64,000 bases of DNA, taken from positions 12,581,001 through 12,645,000 of the forward strand of contig CM067544.1 in the NCBI GenBank assembly GCA_034509755.1, in the 5' to 3' direction. Shown one piece after another: positions 61,475-64,000 of the stretch. The notes under the pieces were generated by a model. The model did not search any database. It saw only the letters and a program-made list of their open reading frames with translations, and was not told where the DNA came from. The stretch's first letter is position 1. Each line of letters starts with the position of its first letter. Position numbers and translations under genes: made by a program. Origin of the DNA: Anisodus tanguticus (taxonomy: Eukaryota; Streptophyta; Magnoliopsida; Solanales; Solanaceae).

Positions 61475-61745
61475 TCTCCGTTTCAAATACTTTTTTTATT
61501 AAAAATATTTATCTCGTAATATTTGATATTTTATTTAATTAAAATAAAATTAAATAATTTTTTCTTATTTTATCTTTAAATTAATTAATAATATTTAGGA
61601 TATTTTCATCATGGATGATGTAGATATTTATTGAGAAGAGATTAGATGAAATATAATAAGAGAATAAAATAATCAAAAAGGTATCATTATAAATGTATTT
61701 TTAAGAAGTGTGTAAATAAAAAAAGCGATAAATATTTTGAGATGT
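61475..61745. mobile_element. Degenerate Stowaway-like MITE
   Basis: The left end ctctccgtttcaaatact pairs loosely with the right gataaatattttgagatg. The interior is AT-rich. The right terminus and TA duplication are not clear. Confidence 0.45.
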
Positions 61746-62050
61746 TTAAAAAAAGAATTAAATTATTTCGAAAAATATATTTAACCAACTAGAAGTACTA
61801 CCCTTGTTTTGGGTCTTTTTGTATGACTGGATATTCGGTTTCTCCCCTGTCTAATAACACTTGACTTGGTTTCCAACTCTTTTTTTTTTGGTCAATTTTG
61901 TACTTTTCTTTTGGTGGTCTTTTATCCTTTGCCTTTAGGTAGTGGCAGTAACAGTGTTAAGTTTTGGTTGGGTCAGGCGGCACAAGGACTGGAGTACTGC
62001 CTAATGCCTATAGTATACTATAGTCCATCATCTAAACAAGCCTTTTCACT

Positions 62051-62284
62051 TTGTGAAGGGGAAAGTTCAACATCTATATTAGAGGCCCTTTGGCCAGTTA
62101 GATGTAAATCGAGGGATATGTATGAGTGGCAATCCTGCAAGGGAGATGATCAATGGGACACGAACTCAGCAACAGTCCTTGCAATATTTCAGCAAAGACT
62201 ATCACTACACGAATTCGAACCCGCGACATCGAAGTGGTTGTACCCCAATCGCCTTGCCACTTACCAACTAGCATGTATCGGGGG
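62051..62284 (-). mobile_element. tRNA-derived SINE
   Basis: A 234-bp insertion with a 19-bp duplication differing at one base: ctaaacaagccttttcact (62032-62050) and ctaaacaagtcttttcact (62285-62303). The minus strand has a box A-like tggtaagtggcaaggcg (about 62270-62250) and a box B-like GGGTTCGAATTC (about 62225-62213). The open frame across 61866-62288 is incidental. Confidence 0.75.
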
Positions 62285-62303
62285 CTAAACAAGTCTTTTC
62301 ACT

Positions 62304-62916
62304 GACAGCATCTTTCATCACTTTTTATACTCTTGTTTGTAGAATGACAACATAATTTTATTGTACTTTTACAGAAGACAGCTGCAACTTTCTACTTGTT
62401 GCATTTATTATGCCTTTTGATTTCTGGGATAGAGTATTGATACGGAAAATTTCTCTAGCTTGTGTTGGTTTACGTTACGCTACTTTTGCACTTATTATAC
62501 TTTTATTTTATTGTCTTTACTGCATAAGTGACCGGGGAGGAGTATGTACTGAGTTTGTCTTTGCTATATTAAACTACATAAGTTTTTGTAATTGTATTTG
62601 TTATATTTGATTATGTTTTATGTGTCACTATCAAATATAATGTTATGCTGTAAATTTCGTGGTTAGCGAAACTGGATAATATTTAGTGAAGGTGGCATCG
62701 CATAGAAATGCATTACTAAAGCTACTGTAGAGTAGTAATTTGATAAATGACGGAGAAGGGTTTGTAGAAATAACTAAAATATAGTAATATACTCGATATG
62801 TCTCATTTAACGTGAAGGTGTTAGAGTACTATTTGAGAAATCACAAATTCTTCTTTGATTATAATTTTCTCAAGCTTCTCTTGAAAATTTGAAATCATTA
62901 ATTATGTTGATTTGTA
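62304..62916. other. Unassigned intergenic sequence
   Basis: No gene or recognised repeat. Confidence 0.4.
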
Positions 62917-63156
62917 CTCCCTCCGTCCCAATTTATATGATATAGTTTGACTGAACATGAAATTTAAAAAATAAAATGAAGACTTGTGTATCTTGTGGTC
63001 TAAAACAAGCCAGAAATATTTGTGTGGTTATAGATCATTTCGTTAAGCATAAAATGTAAAGTTTAAAGTTAAATTGTTGTCAAAAAAGAAAATGTGTTAT
63101 TCTTTTTGGGACTGAGTAACAAGGAAAATTTGTCATATAAATTATGACAGAAGAAG
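62917..63156. mobile_element. Stowaway-like MITE
   Basis: A 240-bp element. The left end is ctccctccgtcccaatttat; the right, reading in, is cttcttctgtcataatttat. TA flanks lie at 62915-62916 and 63157-63158. Confidence 0.8.
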
Positions 63157-63349
63157 TAGTATCTTTTACGTAGTTTTCAAATATATATATAATTTTACTT
63201 TACACGATTTTAAATCTTTGCCTAAATTAACATAAAAAATTAAGTTTGACTGTCATATTTGAATTCCCTTCGTATAAATTGGGATTGAAGGAGCATTCAG
63301 AATTATTTTACTTATCTTTCTTGGTTTTATTAGATATCAATATAATATA

Positions 63350-63593
63350 CTCTCTCCGAATTAAAAAAAATGTTCATTTAGTCATTTACACATTCTTTAA
63401 AAAAATACTAACTTTTAGATAAAAATATGTAATTTGACGAAATTGCCCTTGATTAAATATACATTGGGATTTGATTACATAACACTTAATAGAGATAAAT
63501 CTAAAAAAATAAGATTAATTTTTTTTATTTAATAAGTGAACACTTTTTTGACAAAAAAAAGTTAAATGAACACTATTTTTCACCGGGAAAAAG
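63350..63593. mobile_element. MITE with long inverted ends
   Basis: The left end ctctctccgaattaaaaaaa continues to atgttcatttag. The right end, reading in, is actttttcccggtgaaaaat followed by agtgttcatttaac. The boundaries are approximate. Confidence 0.55.
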
Positions 63594-63671
63594 TAGTATC
63601 TCACTATTTAGCGACCCATAGTTATAAACTGTGTGTGAGATGTGACAATAATTGAATTTGAGTCAATTATT

Positions 63672-63766
63672 TGCTCCAAAAGGTGGAATCTCCCACCCCA
63701 GGAGCCCCCACACCCCGGTCCGACAGGTCTGTGAAGGAGGTAAATCATGGTGACTCAATTGACTCA
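63672..63766. mobile_element. 95-bp retroposon-like insertion
   Basis: Flanked by the 16-bp duplication atttgagtcaattatt (63656-63671 and 63767-63782). The GC-rich body (aggtggaatctcccacccca, ccggtccgacaggtctgtga) stands out from its AT-rich surroundings. It is probably a truncated SINE; the family is not identified. Confidence 0.55.
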
Positions 63767-63799
63767 ATTTGAGTCAATTATTGTTCCGTAGCTAAGTTG

Positions 63800-64000
63800 A
63801 AAGACACTTTCCTATACTTTTGTCTCAAAATATTTATTATTTTTTTAGTTTATACATTTTTAAAAAAATATTATTTAGGAGTGGTATTTAACCTATTTTA
63901 TTTTATTTTTATATTTAAGTTATAATTTATTTCTATTAAAAATTATTCTATTTATGTGTCACATTCACTAATGACAAAGAGTAAAATGAAGGAAAATAAT
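63800..64000. mobile_element. Possible Stowaway-like MITE cut by the window edge
   Basis: The segment cttttgtctcaaaatattta and the AT-rich sequence after it resemble the MITE interior at 729-996. The end lies outside the window. Confidence 0.35.

Noticed and set aside
61866..62288. 140-codon open frame on the plus strand
   Set aside because: Much of it lies across a minus-strand SINE with target duplications; no recognisable protein.

Overview
The window looks like nuclear DNA from a dicot plant, most likely a nightshade (Solanaceae). It is AT-rich, with intron-rich genes, copia and gypsy retrotransposon pieces, Stowaway-type MITEs, and TS-type and tRNA-derived SINEs of the kind common in tobacco, tomato and potato. 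Nothing prokaryotic, organellar or CRISPR-like was seen. Everything below comes from reading the sequence by eye; no alignments or searches were run.

Layout. About 1-22.4 kb is a gene-free block of transposable elements: two copies of a non-autonomous hAT family, Stowaway and Tourist MITEs, a long-TIR element, an internally deleted copia (6471-7715, TSD GAAAC), a nearly full-length decayed copia (8247-12997, TSD ATAGG), a plus-strand copia broken by a gypsy-type LTR (15460-19830), and a copia LTR in the opposite direction (20062-20494). About 22.8-61.1 kb holds four multi-exon genes, all on the minus strand: an FMP32/CCDC90-type (DUF1640) mitochondrial coiled-coil protein (22795-28028, 7 exons, 212 aa); a plant-specific Cys-rich protein (29675-36505, 5 exons, 223 aa); a DUF726/TMCO4-like membrane protein with a GFSLG hydrolase motif (41548-48148, 15 exons, 658 aa); and a NERD-like protein with PHD, SWIB, Plus3, GYF and CCCH domains (49788-61134, 11 exons, 1618 aa). 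Exon phases add up through all four models. The last 2.9 kb (61.1-64 kb) is again MITEs and SINE-like insertions.

The genes are not an operon and share no obvious pathway. Two are mitochondrial or membrane proteins. The NERD-like protein belongs to a family that links histone reading and ARGONAUTE binding to silencing of transposon-like loci.

The most interesting structure is a nested insertion at 36677-40496. A tRNA-type SINE with a 14-bp target duplication landed 172 bp upstream of the start codon of the Cys-rich gene. A 3.56-kb hAT transposon with an exact 8-bp duplication and strikingly GC-rich arms then landed inside that SINE. Other notable points are a six-copy 63-bp coding minisatellite in the NERD-like gene, several very short SINE or LINE tails with clean target duplications, a likely GC-AG intron, and two long-TIR elements with cargo-like interiors.
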